Origin: an uncultured Clostridium sp.
GTDB lineage: Bacteria; Bacillota; Clostridia; TANB77; CAG-508
DNA: 36,475 nt
Reading direction: 5' to 3'
Assembly: GCA_947165355.1 (NCBI GenBank)
Contig: CAMUZZ010000010.1
Coordinates: 1 to 36,475, forward strand
Of this stretch, positions 10,629 through 18,180 are shown one piece after another. How positions within the stretch are numbered: position 1 is the first letter of the stretch; each line of letters starts with the position of its first letter. The notes under the pieces are model-generated. The model saw nothing but the letters and a program-made list of their open reading frames with translations, did no database searches and was not told the DNA's origin. Both the position numbers and the translations under genes were made by a program.

Positions 10629-10721
10629 GTGCACAATTTATGTATTGGAACTATTTCCACGAATTGAATTGTAGAACCGCTAAGCGGTATTTGTGCACCT
10701 CAAGGGACTTTATGTCCCTTG
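10629..10721 (+). ncRNA. structured 5' leader of the Thg1-like gene
   Basis: GUGCACAA (10629-10636) pairs perfectly with UUGUGCAC (10691-10698), closing a multibranch structure that holds UGGAA-CUAU-UUCCA (10646-10659) and ACCGC-UAA-GCGGU (10676-10688). A separate perfect hairpin CAAGGGAC-UUUAU-GUCCCUUG follows at 10701-10721, then an AU-rich stretch, AGAAGGTG and the start codon. I do not recognise a named riboswitch class. Its position suggests cis-regulation; the later hairpin lacks a strong U tract, so control could be translational or by weak attenuation. Confidence 0.55.
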
Positions 10722-10750
10722 AATATATTTATTAATAGAAGGTGTAAATT

Positions 10751-11429
10751 ATGTGGCAAAGTTATTTCTATCAAATACAAAAAAAATACAGCATGAGATT
10801 AAGCACAAAAAAACCATTAGTAATTAGATTAGACGGAAAAAATGTTACCAGAAATAAAAGTGTAGACTTACTAAATGAATACGAAGGTAGTTTTATTAAC
10901 CAATTAGAATCAACTGCCAGTTATTTTTCTCGGAAAATATCATTGTCTATGCATATATGGATCTGATGAAATAAGTTTTATTATCACAAATCCAATGCAA
11001 ATATTTGAAGAATATGATAAAGATAAATGCACAACATCAAACGAATTAATATCTTTATTTTCTCAATACTTCTTCGACTACTTCAATAGTTTAAATAAAA
11101 ACAAAAAAATTTTTTGGCATGCAAAATGCTTTTCAATAAATGAAGAAAAAATAAAATCATACCTAAAACATCGTTCAACAATAATAAAAAATGTAATGCT
11201 AACTTATTTTTTAATAAAACAAAATGCATATAGACCAAAAGAAAACTTAAAACAAAAAGAGCAAAAAACAAAAAATCTTCCAGGCTACGAATCATTAGAA
11301 AAAATACAAGACGGCGTATTATTCTATGATGGAAAGAAAATAGATTTAAACGAATATTACTCCGGTAATATTGTCCCAATAAGTACTAGCAAGCCAACAG
11401 AAGATTTCTTAGATTTGCTAGATTTTTAA
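10751..11429 (+). pseudogene. tRNA(His) guanylyltransferase-like (Thg1) gene, frameshifted
   Basis: Thg1-family enzymes add nucleotides in the 3'-to-5' direction to tRNA, classically G-1 of tRNA-His; bacterial relatives can repair truncated tRNA 5' ends. The first frame (71 residues) contains VIRLDGKNVTRN, matching the first catalytic metal-binding RxDG motif. The second frame, shifted by one base, opens in a neighbouring phase with HCLCIYGSDEISFII, matching the second metal motif (SDExSF), and continues to a stop at 11429. Removing one A from AAAA at 10934-10937 joins the frames into about 225 residues, near family length. So there is a one-base insertion, real or a sequencing error; a programmed frameshift is less likely. 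An AGAAGGTG ribosome site precedes the ATG. Confidence 0.8.
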
Positions 11430-11443
11430 ATATTTAACTAACT

Positions 11444-11538
11444 AAAAAAGTATATACATGAAAAAGAAGAACCGCGCAGCTTGGGAAGTGCTTTAGCACG
11501 ACCAGCAAGGTTCATCTTTTTCATGTATATACTTTTTT
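11444..11538. repeat. palindromic repeat A1 (24-bp perfect arms around a GC-rich core)
   Basis: Arms at 11444-11467 and 11515-11538 are perfect reverse complements over 24 bases. Inside, GAACC/GGTTC extends the stem, and a small hairpin GTGC-TTTA-GCAC is flanked by CCGCGCAGC and CCAGCAAGG. The element sits between the convergent Thg1-like and fmt genes and its A-rich/T-rich ends could end transcription both ways. The core words recur in repeats B1 and B2. Confidence 0.85.
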
Positions 11539-11555
11539 ACTATTTCAAAATTATT

Positions 11556-11622
11556 AACACGCTTCTTGAAAGTACTTTATCACAATCAGCAAGGTTCATC
11601 TTTTTCATGTATATACTTTTTT
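11556..11622. repeat. decayed tandem copy A2 of the palindromic repeat
   Basis: Bases 11599-11622 repeat the right arm of A1 exactly, 84 bases downstream, and the stretch before it (AACACGCTTCTTG... then CAGCAAGGTTC) is a diverged copy of the A1 core. No left arm is present. It abuts the fmt stop codon. Confidence 0.75.
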
Positions 11623-11623
11623 A

Positions 11624-12610
11624 TTATTCAAAATACAATCCTGCAATTAAAGTATTACCTCTTAAAAATTCTTCTGCAGTCATTTTCTTAGCATTTTCTC
11701 CTTGCATCTCTAGTATTTTAATATTTGAATCTTTTGCTCTTATATATAATCCAGTCTTACTATCAGAGAATAATATTGTTCCTTCTGGAACTTGGTAAAA
11801 TTTATCTTTATATTCTTTTAATTCAGGAAATTTTTCAAATAATTCTTCATCCGAACAGACATCAGCCTTCCAAAACTTTATTTTCTTTCCCTGATAAAAA
11901 GAATATGCTCCCATAAATGGATTTAGCCCTCTAATAAGATTTTTTATTTCTTGGGCTGTTTTATTTTCCCAATCAATTTTCGCCATTTCTTTATCTAGCA
12001 TTGGAGCCATTGAAAAATCGTCCCCTTGTTTTTCTCTTGGTGCTGTTCCATCTTCAATTTGTTTAACAGTTTTAACTAATAACTCAGCTCCCATTTTAGA
12101 AAGTCTATCCCATAATTCTCCAGTTGTCTCATCATTACCTATTTGGGTTTCTTCCTTAAGAATAATATCTCCTGTGTCCATACCTGCACCCATATACATA
12201 GTTGTAACACCTGTTACTTTGTCACCATTTAAAACTGCCCATTGAATAGGTGCAGCACCTCTATATTTAGGAAGAAGCGAACCATGCACATTTATGCTTC
12301 CAAGTTTTGGAATGTCTAGTATTTCTTGAGGAAGAATCTTTCCGTAAGCAACAACAACTATTAAATCTGGATTAATGCTTTTAAGTTCATTAATAAATTC
12401 TTCGTTATTCTTTACTTTTTGAGGCTGAAGTATTTTTTCAATTCCAGCACTTAACGCATATTCCTTAACCTCAGAAAAAGTTGTTTTCATACCTCTTCCC
12501 TTTGGTTTATCTGGATTTGTAACAACTGCTTCAATTTTATAATTTGCTTCTACAAGAGCCTTTAAAGAATCTCTTGCAAAATCTGGTGTTCCCATAAATA
12601 CAATTTTCAC
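11624..12610 (-). CDS. fmt: methionyl-tRNA formyltransferase
   Basis: Fmt formylates Met-tRNA-fMet with 10-formyl-tetrahydrofolate so that translation can initiate. The start region KIVFMGTPDFARDSLKAL, the HGSLLPKYRGAAPIQWAVLNGD block (binding and catalytic residues, including the SLLPKYRG motif) and TGVTTMYMGAGMDTGDI are diagnostic. The start is taken as GTG at 12610 because AAAGGAGG lies just upstream and the family begins there; a longer frame upstream would be translated from a hairpin. The resulting 328 residues fit the family. It follows def, the enzyme that later removes the formyl group. Confidence 0.96.
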   Translation of the reverse strand: MKIVFMGTPDFARDSLKALVEANYKIEAVVTNPDKPKGRGMKTTFSEVKEYALSAGIEKILQPQKVKNNEEFINELKSINPDLIVVVAYGKILPQEILDIPKLGSINVHGSLLPKYRGAAPIQWAVLNGDKVTGVTTMYMGAGMDTGDIILKEETQIGNDETTGELWDRLSKMGAELLVKTVKQIEDGTAPREKQGDDFSMAPMLDKEMAKIDWENKTAQEIKNLIRGLNPFMGAYSFYQGKKIKFWKADVCSDEELFEKFPELKEYKDKFYQVPEGTILFSDSKTGLYIRAKDSNIKILEMQGENAKKMTAEEFLRGNTLIAGLYFE

Positions 12611-12637
12611 GTTAATTCCTCCTTTAGCTAAACTAAA

Positions 12638-12675
12638 AGGACGGTCTTTGACATATTTTGTCAAATAACTGTCCT
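12638..12675 (-). other. attenuator-like hairpin between def and fmt
   Basis: On the minus strand AGGACAGT...ATTTGACA pairs with TGTCAAAG...ACCGTCCT (a long stem with small mismatches) and is followed by TTTTAGTTT before the fmt ribosome site. It could reduce readthrough into fmt or define an mRNA processing point. Confidence 0.55.
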
Positions 12676-12694
12676 ACATTTCTTTCCTGTTACT

Positions 12695-13171
12695 TTATTT
12701 TTGTGGAGTTATTACTTCCATAGTTCCAGGTATCATTTTATCAATAAATAAAATTCCATTTAAATGATCTACTTCGTGCGAAATAGCTTGCGCAAGTAAT
12801 CCTTTTCCTTTTAATTTAAACTCTTTTCCGTCTCTATCTAGTGCTTTAACTGTTACTTCTGCAGGTCTAATTACCTTAGCAAATTTATTTGGAAAACTTA
12901 AGCAACCTTCGTCAACTTCTTGCTCTCCCTTTTCTTTTATGATTTCAGGATTTATTAAAACATAAGGTCCATTATCATCATATAAATCAATTACAACAAC
13001 TCTTTTTAAAATTCCAACTTGAGGAGCAGCTAGTCCAACTCCATCTTGAGAATGCATAGTTTCAATCATGTCGTCAACAAGCTCTTTTATTTTGTCATCT
13101 ACAACATCAACTGGTCTTGATTTTTTTCTTAATATCTCGTCTGTTTCTAATCGTACGTTTCTTACTGCCAA
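12695..13171 (-). CDS. def: peptide deformylase
   Basis: This metalloenzyme removes the N-formyl group from nascent proteins. All three family motifs are present: GVGLAAPQVG, EGCLSFP (metal-binding Cys) and SHEVDHLNG (HExxH-type HEVDH). The length of 158 residues is typical of the short type. AGGAGAG precedes the ATG. It lies between priA and fmt, the common Firmicute order. Confidence 0.97.
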   Translation of the reverse strand: MAVRNVRLETDEILRKKSRPVDVVDDKIKELVDDMIETMHSQDGVGLAAPQVGILKRVVVIDLYDDNGPYVLINPEIIKEKGEQEVDEGCLSFPNKFAKVIRPAEVTVKALDRDGKEFKLKGKGLLAQAISHEVDHLNGILFIDKMIPGTMEVITPQK

Positions 13172-13194
13172 AATTACTCCTCTCCTTTCTTCAT

Positions 13195-15441
13195 TTACAT
13201 CATGTTTATTGGATTTATATCTATAACAGTTTTAACATCCTTAATATTCAGTGAGTTTAATTCATTTATTGATCTATTTAAAGCCTCAATTATTCTATCA
13301 TCTAGTTTGCATTTAATAATTAGTCTCCATCTTATTTTGTTTTTGATTCTATCTACAGGTGCTGGTACTGGTTTATACAAAATAATTGGCAACTTTTCGG
13401 TAATTATTTTATCTTTAATTATTTTATACATAGATTTAGCAGATTTAATTACACTAATTTCATTCTCTGAACTAAATCCGATAAGTATTATATCACAAAA
13501 TGGTGGGTATTTCAATTGTTTTCTTATTTTAATCTCTGTATTATAAAACTGCTTGTAATCTTGTTTTTTAGCATATTCAATTGCAAGGTTATCTGGGTTA
13601 TATGTTTGAATAACAACATTTCCTGCATCCTTGTCTCTACCTGCCCTTCCCGCTACTTGAGTTAGTATTTGAAAAGTTCTTTCATTTGCTCTATAATCAT
13701 CAATATTTAAACTGCCATCAGCAAATATTACACCTACAAGCGTAACCCTTGGAAAATGGTGTCCTTTAACTATCATTTGAGTACCAATTAAAATATCTAT
13801 ATCTTCATTTTTGAATTTATTTAGTATATCTTCATGAGAATTCTTTTTACTTACAGTATCAACATCCATTCGTATTGTTTTTGCATTTGGAAAAATATTA
13901 TGAACTTCCTCTTCTAGCTTTTGTGTTCCGCTTCCAGAATATTTTATGCTTTTACCACTACATTCAGGACATACATTAAATGGTAATACTTCGTACCCAC
14001 AATAATGACATCTTAATCGATTCTCTTTACTGTGGTATGTTAATGCAATATTACAATTCTTGCATTTAGCTACATATCCACAATCTCTACACATAATAAA
14101 TGTAGAATATCCTCTTCTATTTAAAAACAAAATTGTTTGTTTTTTGTTTTCTAAATTTTGTTTTATTTTATCGTACAAGTTCATGCTTATAGATGTTCTG
14201 TTCCCATTAGAAAGCTCTTGTCTCATGTCAACTATTTTTACATTCGGTAAGCTTGCATTGTTTGCTCTCTTAGTAAGTTCTAGTAGTTCAATGTACCCAT
14301 TTTGGGCCTTGAAATATGTATCCATATCTGGAGTTGCACTTCCAAAAATAATTGGTATAGAATATTCTTTTGCTAAATATCTTGCAACATCTTTAACGTT
14401 GTATCTAGGAGTGGTTTCAGATTTATATGAACTATCGTGCTCTTCATCAATTATTATTAAACCTAAATCGCTAACAGGAGCAAAAATAGCAGATCTTGCT
14501 CCAATTACAATCTTAGCCTCTCCATTTTTAATCTTATACCATTGATCATATCTTTCGCCAACAGATAATTTGCTATGAAGAACTGCTATCTTTTCTTGTC
14601 CAAATCTTGCGATAAATCTATCTACTGTTTGTGGTGTTAAAGATATTTCTGGAACAAGCATTACACTTGTTTTCCCCATCTCTAATACCTTTTCAATAAG
14701 TTGTAGGTACACCTCTGTCTTACCAGATCCAGTTACTCCAAATAATAAAAACTCTGAGTTCATCATATCATCTAAAGTATTTTCAACTGCTTTAAATGCA
14801 CTTTGTTGTTCATCTGTTAATTTTAAATTATTTGTTGATGCAACTACTTTATGAAGAAATGGATTTCTTTCAACTGCATTTTCATAAAATTCTATGTAAC
14901 CATTTTTCTCTAGCGTTTTTAATACTGCAGATGACACATCTGCTATCTCCTCAAATTCTTTAGATGGTATTTCACTAATTTTATCAAGCATTCTAAGTGC
15001 TCTAATATGTTTATCTGATTTTATCTTTTTACTTTCAATATCAAATTCTATTTCATCAATAGACTTAGCTAGTCTTATAAATCTAGCGGTCTTTTCTTTA
15101 GCTCTATTCTCTAAATTATTAGTACCCGTTCCTGGTGGGAGCATTAGTTTAATACATTCAGAAACATTACAAAAATATCTTTTTGACATCCATTTAGCTA
15201 AGTTAACTTTCTCTTCATCAATAAAATCTTTTTCTTCAACTTTTGAAATATCTTTAACTTCAAAATCAGATTTATCTTTTATATTAACAACAAAGCCTTC
15301 TTTAAGCTCTTTAATATTTCCAAACTTAACTAAAACTCTACTACCAATATGAATCTTATCTTCCATATCGAATGGAATACTATAGTCAAATGTCTTATCT
15401 AGATTTCTAACAGAGCTATTCATAATGATTTCTGCTATCAT
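13195..15441 (-). CDS. priA: primosomal protein N' (replication restart helicase PriA)
   Basis: PriA recognises stalled or repaired forks and reloads the replisome. The N-terminal DNA-binding part precedes a helicase domain with Walker A (GVTGSGKTEVYL), Walker B (IIIDEEHDSSYK) and the QVAGRAGRD motif VI region. Between the helicase lobes are eight zinc-binding cysteines (CRDCGYVAKCKNC ... CHYCGYEVLPFNVCPEC). The start is placed at 15441, since GAGGAGGTGAG lies directly before it, giving 748 residues, usual for the family. It heads the priA-def-fmt run. Confidence 0.97.
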   Translation of the reverse strand: MIAEIIMNSSVRNLDKTFDYSIPFDMEDKIHIGSRVLVKFGNIKELKEGFVVNIKDKSDFEVKDISKVEEKDFIDEEKVNLAKWMSKRYFCNVSECIKLMLPPGTGTNNLENRAKEKTARFIRLAKSIDEIEFDIESKKIKSDKHIRALRMLDKISEIPSKEFEEIADVSSAVLKTLEKNGYIEFYENAVERNPFLHKVVASTNNLKLTDEQQSAFKAVENTLDDMMNSEFLLFGVTGSGKTEVYLQLIEKVLEMGKTSVMLVPEISLTPQTVDRFIARFGQEKIAVLHSKLSVGERYDQWYKIKNGEAKIVIGARSAIFAPVSDLGLIIIDEEHDSSYKSETTPRYNVKDVARYLAKEYSIPIIFGSATPDMDTYFKAQNGYIELLELTKRANNASLPNVKIVDMRQELSNGNRTSISMNLYDKIKQNLENKKQTILFLNRRGYSTFIMCRDCGYVAKCKNCNIALTYHSKENRLRCHYCGYEVLPFNVCPECSGKSIKYSGSGTQKLEEEVHNIFPNAKTIRMDVDTVSKKNSHEDILNKFKNEDIDILIGTQMIVKGHHFPRVTLVGVIFADGSLNIDDYRANERTFQILTQVAGRAGRDKDAGNVVIQTYNPDNLAIEYAKKQDYKQFYNTEIKIRKQLKYPPFCDIILIGFSSENEISVIKSAKSMYKIIKDKIITEKLPIILYKPVPAPVDRIKNKIRWRLIIKCKLDDRIIEALNRSINELNSLNIKDVKTVIDINPINMM

Positions 15442-15473
15442 GCTCTCACCTCCTCTCAAAAATTATTATTTGT

Positions 15474-15502
15474 ATACTATCAAAATAAAAAGAAGAGGTC
15501 AA
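15474..15502 (-). promoter_or_regulatory. priA operon promoter
   Basis: On the minus strand TTGACC (15497-15502) and TAGTAT (15474-15479) are 17 bases apart, about 33 bases before the priA start. Confidence 0.6.
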
Positions 15503-15552
15503 TATTTTCCCTTCTTTTATTCCTGATTAAGGTGTTTCTACATTCTTCAAAG

Positions 15553-15581
15553 TTGACATAATTACAAATACATGCTACAAT
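15553..15581 (+). promoter_or_regulatory. promoter of the orphan gene at 15647
   Basis: TTGACA (15553-15558), 17 bases, TACAAT (15576-15581). A perfect hairpin CGTTCG-CGTGCA-CGAACG follows at 15593-15610 at the expected start of the transcript and could stabilise the mRNA 5' end or act as an operator. Confidence 0.75.
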
Positions 15582-15646
15582 AATTATATTGACGTTCGCG
15601 TGCACGAACGATTCAAGAAAAAAATTCAACTAGGAGGAACAAAAGA

Positions 15647-16066
15647 ATGATTACGATGGAGAAAAGAGAAACAAAACGGTTCGAAACAGAGTACTGTGAA
15701 ATTACAGTAACTCTGAACGACGAAGACAAGGAAGTATTGCACAGCTTCCCTGAATTCACTGAGGAACAACTGTTACTGGTATGGGCGTACATCACAGATT
15801 CTAAAGCTTGCAGCAAACGCCGCTACGCAAGATCTGTGGATTTAGGTCGTCCGCCGGTGCGAATTATCCTCGAAGAGTACCGAAAAGCACTGAATCTCCT
15901 TTGGGAGTATTTCGGTGAATATTTTCTCCGGCTGCTGCCACAGTGCGGTAGCAAAATCTCTACGCCTCACAAGATGGCTGAATTCATCTGTGACGAACTG
16001 TACTGCTATGACTTTCCGATGTGGTACCTGTACACAGACGAAATTCCGTATTGTAGCGAAGAGTAA
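15647..16066 (+). CDS. orphan protein of 139 residues, unknown function
   Basis: I do not recognise this protein. It is predicted soluble, acidic, and rich in Trp, Tyr and Leu, with Cys residues scattered at positions 16, 49, 109 and later; no classical motif, signal peptide or membrane segment is evident. The ATG follows AGGAGGAAC. It has its own strong promoter, a hairpin leader and a strong terminator, so it is a single-gene unit. Its base and codon use differ from neighbours, with many G/C third positions (CTG, GAC, CGC), which suggests transfer from a higher-GC source or unusual selection. An accessory or mobile-element gene is possible, but nothing in the sequence proves that. Confidence 0.7.
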   Translation: MITMEKRETKRFETEYCEITVTLNDEDKEVLHSFPEFTEEQLLLVWAYITDSKACSKRRYARSVDLGRPPVRIILEEYRKALNLLWEYFGEYFLRLLPQCGSKISTPHKMAEFICDELYCYDFPMWYLYTDEIPYCSEE

Positions 16067-16074
16067 TTCCTAGC

Positions 16075-16103
16075 AAAAGGAGAGGCTTTATGCCTCTCCT
16101 TTT
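16075..16103 (+). terminator. terminator of the 139-residue orphan gene
   Basis: GGAGAGGC pairs with GCCTCTCC around TTTAT, with AAAA before and TTTT after, nine bases past the stop codon. Confidence 0.92.
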
Positions 16104-16120
16104 CTTTGTTTGTATATTTT

Positions 16121-16237
16121 TTCAAGAGCTAGTATATATTATTTTGTAGTCCCGCGCAGCATTCAAACGAAGTGCGCATGGAGTAATCGAAGATTGCACC
16201 ATGCAAGGAACATAATAATATATATATCACTATATAA
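16121..16237. repeat. palindromic repeat B1 (right arm degenerate)
   Basis: First of two tandem copies with a 119-base period. The left arm and core match B2 closely (CCCGCGCAGC, then CGAAGTGCGCATGG, then GGAGTAATCGAAGATTGC), but the right arm has decayed into AT-rich sequence. It starts right after the orphan gene's terminator. Confidence 0.85.
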
Positions 16238-16359
16238 CTTTCAAGAGCTAGTATATATTATTTTGTAGTCCCGCGCAGCGTTCAACCGAAGGGCGCATGG
16301 AGTAATCGAAGATTGCTCCAGCAAGGGACGGAAAAATAATATATACTAGCTCTTGAAAG
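16238..16359. repeat. palindromic repeat B2 (27-bp perfect arms around a branched core)
   Basis: Arms at 16238-16264 and 16333-16359 are perfect reverse complements over 27 bases. Inside, GTCCC/GGGAC continues the stem, a GCGC...GCGC arm forms a second branch, and GGAGTAATC-GAA-GATTGCTCC forms a third (one G-U pair). The core begins CCGCGCAGC and ends CCAGCAAGG, as in repeat A1, though the arms are unrelated. It lies between the convergent orphan gene and hydA; no other hydA terminator is visible. Confidence 0.88.
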
Positions 16360-16377
16360 TAATCATAACTATAAATT

Positions 16378-18117
16378 TTAGATATTGTACTTCTCTTGTT
16401 TACTATATTCCGTGTGCAAATACTTATGAGATTTCTCTCCACATGCCTCACCAAAGAACTCTTTGTATATTGCTTGAAGCTCTGGATTTTGATGAGATTT
16501 TCTAAATGTACTTCTCTCATCAATTGAATATAAGCTATCAGCTCTTAATTTTCTAACATCAACAGTCGCTCTTATTTTAGATGATTTAATAGGTTGTCCT
16601 CCACCATTAATACATCCTCCAGGGCAAGCCATAATTTCAACAAAATCGTAATCAGCAGTACCTGCTTGAATCTCCTTCATTATTTTTCTTGCATTTTTTA
16701 GTCCTGATACAACACAAACTCTAATTTCTTTTCCAGCTACATTTACAGTTGCTTTTTTTATTCCTTCTTGACCACGAACAGCCTCATATTCAAATTCACC
16801 TAAATCTTTTCCTTCTAGTACATCAACTGCAGTTCTTAGAGCTGCTTCCATAACACCACCAGTTGCTCCAAATATTGCAGCAGCACCAGTAGCCTCACCC
16901 ATTGGATCATCAAATTTAGAATCTTCCAAACTTACAAAATCAATATTATCATGCTTAATCATTCTAGCAAGCTCTCTTGTTGTAATAACGGCATCAACAT
17001 TTCTAAATCCATCATTTTCCATTTCTGGTCTAACAGCTTCATATTTTTTAGCAGTACAAGGCATTACAGAAACAACAAATATTTTAGCTGGATCAATATT
17101 AAATTTCTGTGCATAATAAGATTTTAATATTGCACCAAACATTTCGTGTGGTGATTTACAACTTGATATGTGATCTAATTGATCTGGGAAATTCTTCTCT
17201 GCAAATCTTATCCAAGCTGGACAGCAAGAAGTTATCATTGGCATAACTCCACCATTTTGAACTCTATGAAGAAATTCTGTAGCTTCCTCCATAATTGTAA
17301 AATCAGCACCAGTATTTGTATCAAATACTTTATCAAAACCTAAACGTTTAAGTGCTGTTACCATTTTACCTTCAACTTCAGTTCCGATTGGCATTCCGAA
17401 TTCTTCGCCAAGACCAGCTCTAACAGCAGGAGCAGTTTGAACAATCGTATATGTATCTTCATCTTTTATTTTGCGAAATACTTTAGCAGTATCATCTTTT
17501 TCTCGAAGTGCTCCAACAGGGCAAGCTTCAATACATTGTCCACAAAATGTACAATCTACATCATTTAAGCTGCAGTTGTTCACAGTTGATACACAAGATT
17601 CAAATCCTCTATTAGCAGAATCTATTGCACCAATATCTTGAACATTTTTGCACATTCCAACACATCTTCTACATAAAACACACTTGTTAAAATCTCTAAC
17701 AATAGATGGAGATTTATCATCTATTTCATGCTCTTCTCTAACCCCTTCGAATTCAATATCTGTAATATTAAACTTTTGAGCTAAAGCTTGTAGCTCGCAA
17801 TTTCCAGATCTAACACATGTTAAACACTTTCTATCATGATTTGAAAGAATAAGTTCAAGAATTGTTCTTCTTGCCTCCATAATAGCTGGTGTATTCGTAT
17901 GAACAATCATCCCTTCTTCTACTTTTTGTACACATGAAGTTGCAAATCCTTTTCTTCCTTCAACTTCAACAATACACATTCTACAATCTCCAACCTCATT
18001 AACTTCTTTAAGAAAGCAAAGAGTTGGGATATCTATATTTGCTTTTCTAGCAGCTTCTAATATTGTTATGCCTTCATCACATGTAACATCAATACCATCA
18101 ATTTTTAAATTAACCAT
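16378..18117 (-). CDS. hydA: NADH-dependent [FeFe]-hydrogenase, catalytic subunit
   Basis: HydA makes H2 from protons using electrons confurcated from NADH and reduced ferredoxin with HydB and HydC. Residues 34-62 hold the N-terminal [2Fe-2S] ligands (C34, C45, C48, C62), residues 94-107 the His/Cys [4Fe-4S] site, then two ferredoxin-type clusters (CVLCRRCVGMC near 147 and CTFCGQCIEACP near 189). The H-cluster motifs are complete: TSCCPAW at 296, MPCTAKK at 352 and MACPGGC at 496. The small-subunit-like C-terminal segment follows. The 579-residue size matches the M3-type enzyme of bifurcating complexes. It is the last gene of the hydC-hydB-hydA run. Confidence 0.97.
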   Translation of the reverse strand: MVNLKIDGIDVTCDEGITILEAARKANIDIPTLCFLKEVNEVGDCRMCIVEVEGRKGFATSCVQKVEEGMIVHTNTPAIMEARRTILELILSNHDRKCLTCVRSGNCELQALAQKFNITDIEFEGVREEHEIDDKSPSIVRDFNKCVLCRRCVGMCKNVQDIGAIDSANRGFESCVSTVNNCSLNDVDCTFCGQCIEACPVGALREKDDTAKVFRKIKDEDTYTIVQTAPAVRAGLGEEFGMPIGTEVEGKMVTALKRLGFDKVFDTNTGADFTIMEEATEFLHRVQNGGVMPMITSCCPAWIRFAEKNFPDQLDHISSCKSPHEMFGAILKSYYAQKFNIDPAKIFVVSVMPCTAKKYEAVRPEMENDGFRNVDAVITTRELARMIKHDNIDFVSLEDSKFDDPMGEATGAAAIFGATGGVMEAALRTAVDVLEGKDLGEFEYEAVRGQEGIKKATVNVAGKEIRVCVVSGLKNARKIMKEIQAGTADYDFVEIMACPGGCINGGGQPIKSSKIRATVDVRKLRADSLYSIDERSTFRKSHQNPELQAIYKEFFGEACGEKSHKYLHTEYSKQEKYNI

Positions 18118-18180
18118 ACTGTCTATCCTTTCTATTTAAATTTTTTGCTCCGTCCCCAAAATTTAAGTTTCCTCTGCAAA

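Noticed and set aside
10629..10721. Purine, THF or preQ1 riboswitch, or hammerhead ribozyme, upstream of the Thg1-like gene
   Set aside because: The conserved junction and core bases of these classes are not present; only the general branched shape is similar.
11481..11916. Plus-strand frames across the A repeats and the end of fmt
   Set aside because: They arise from translating the repeated arm (MYILFYY twice) and antisense fmt.
16248..16523. 91-codon minus-strand frame across repeat B2 and the end of hydA
   Set aside because: It starts within hydA in another frame and ends in the palindrome arm; composition gives no protein-like pattern.
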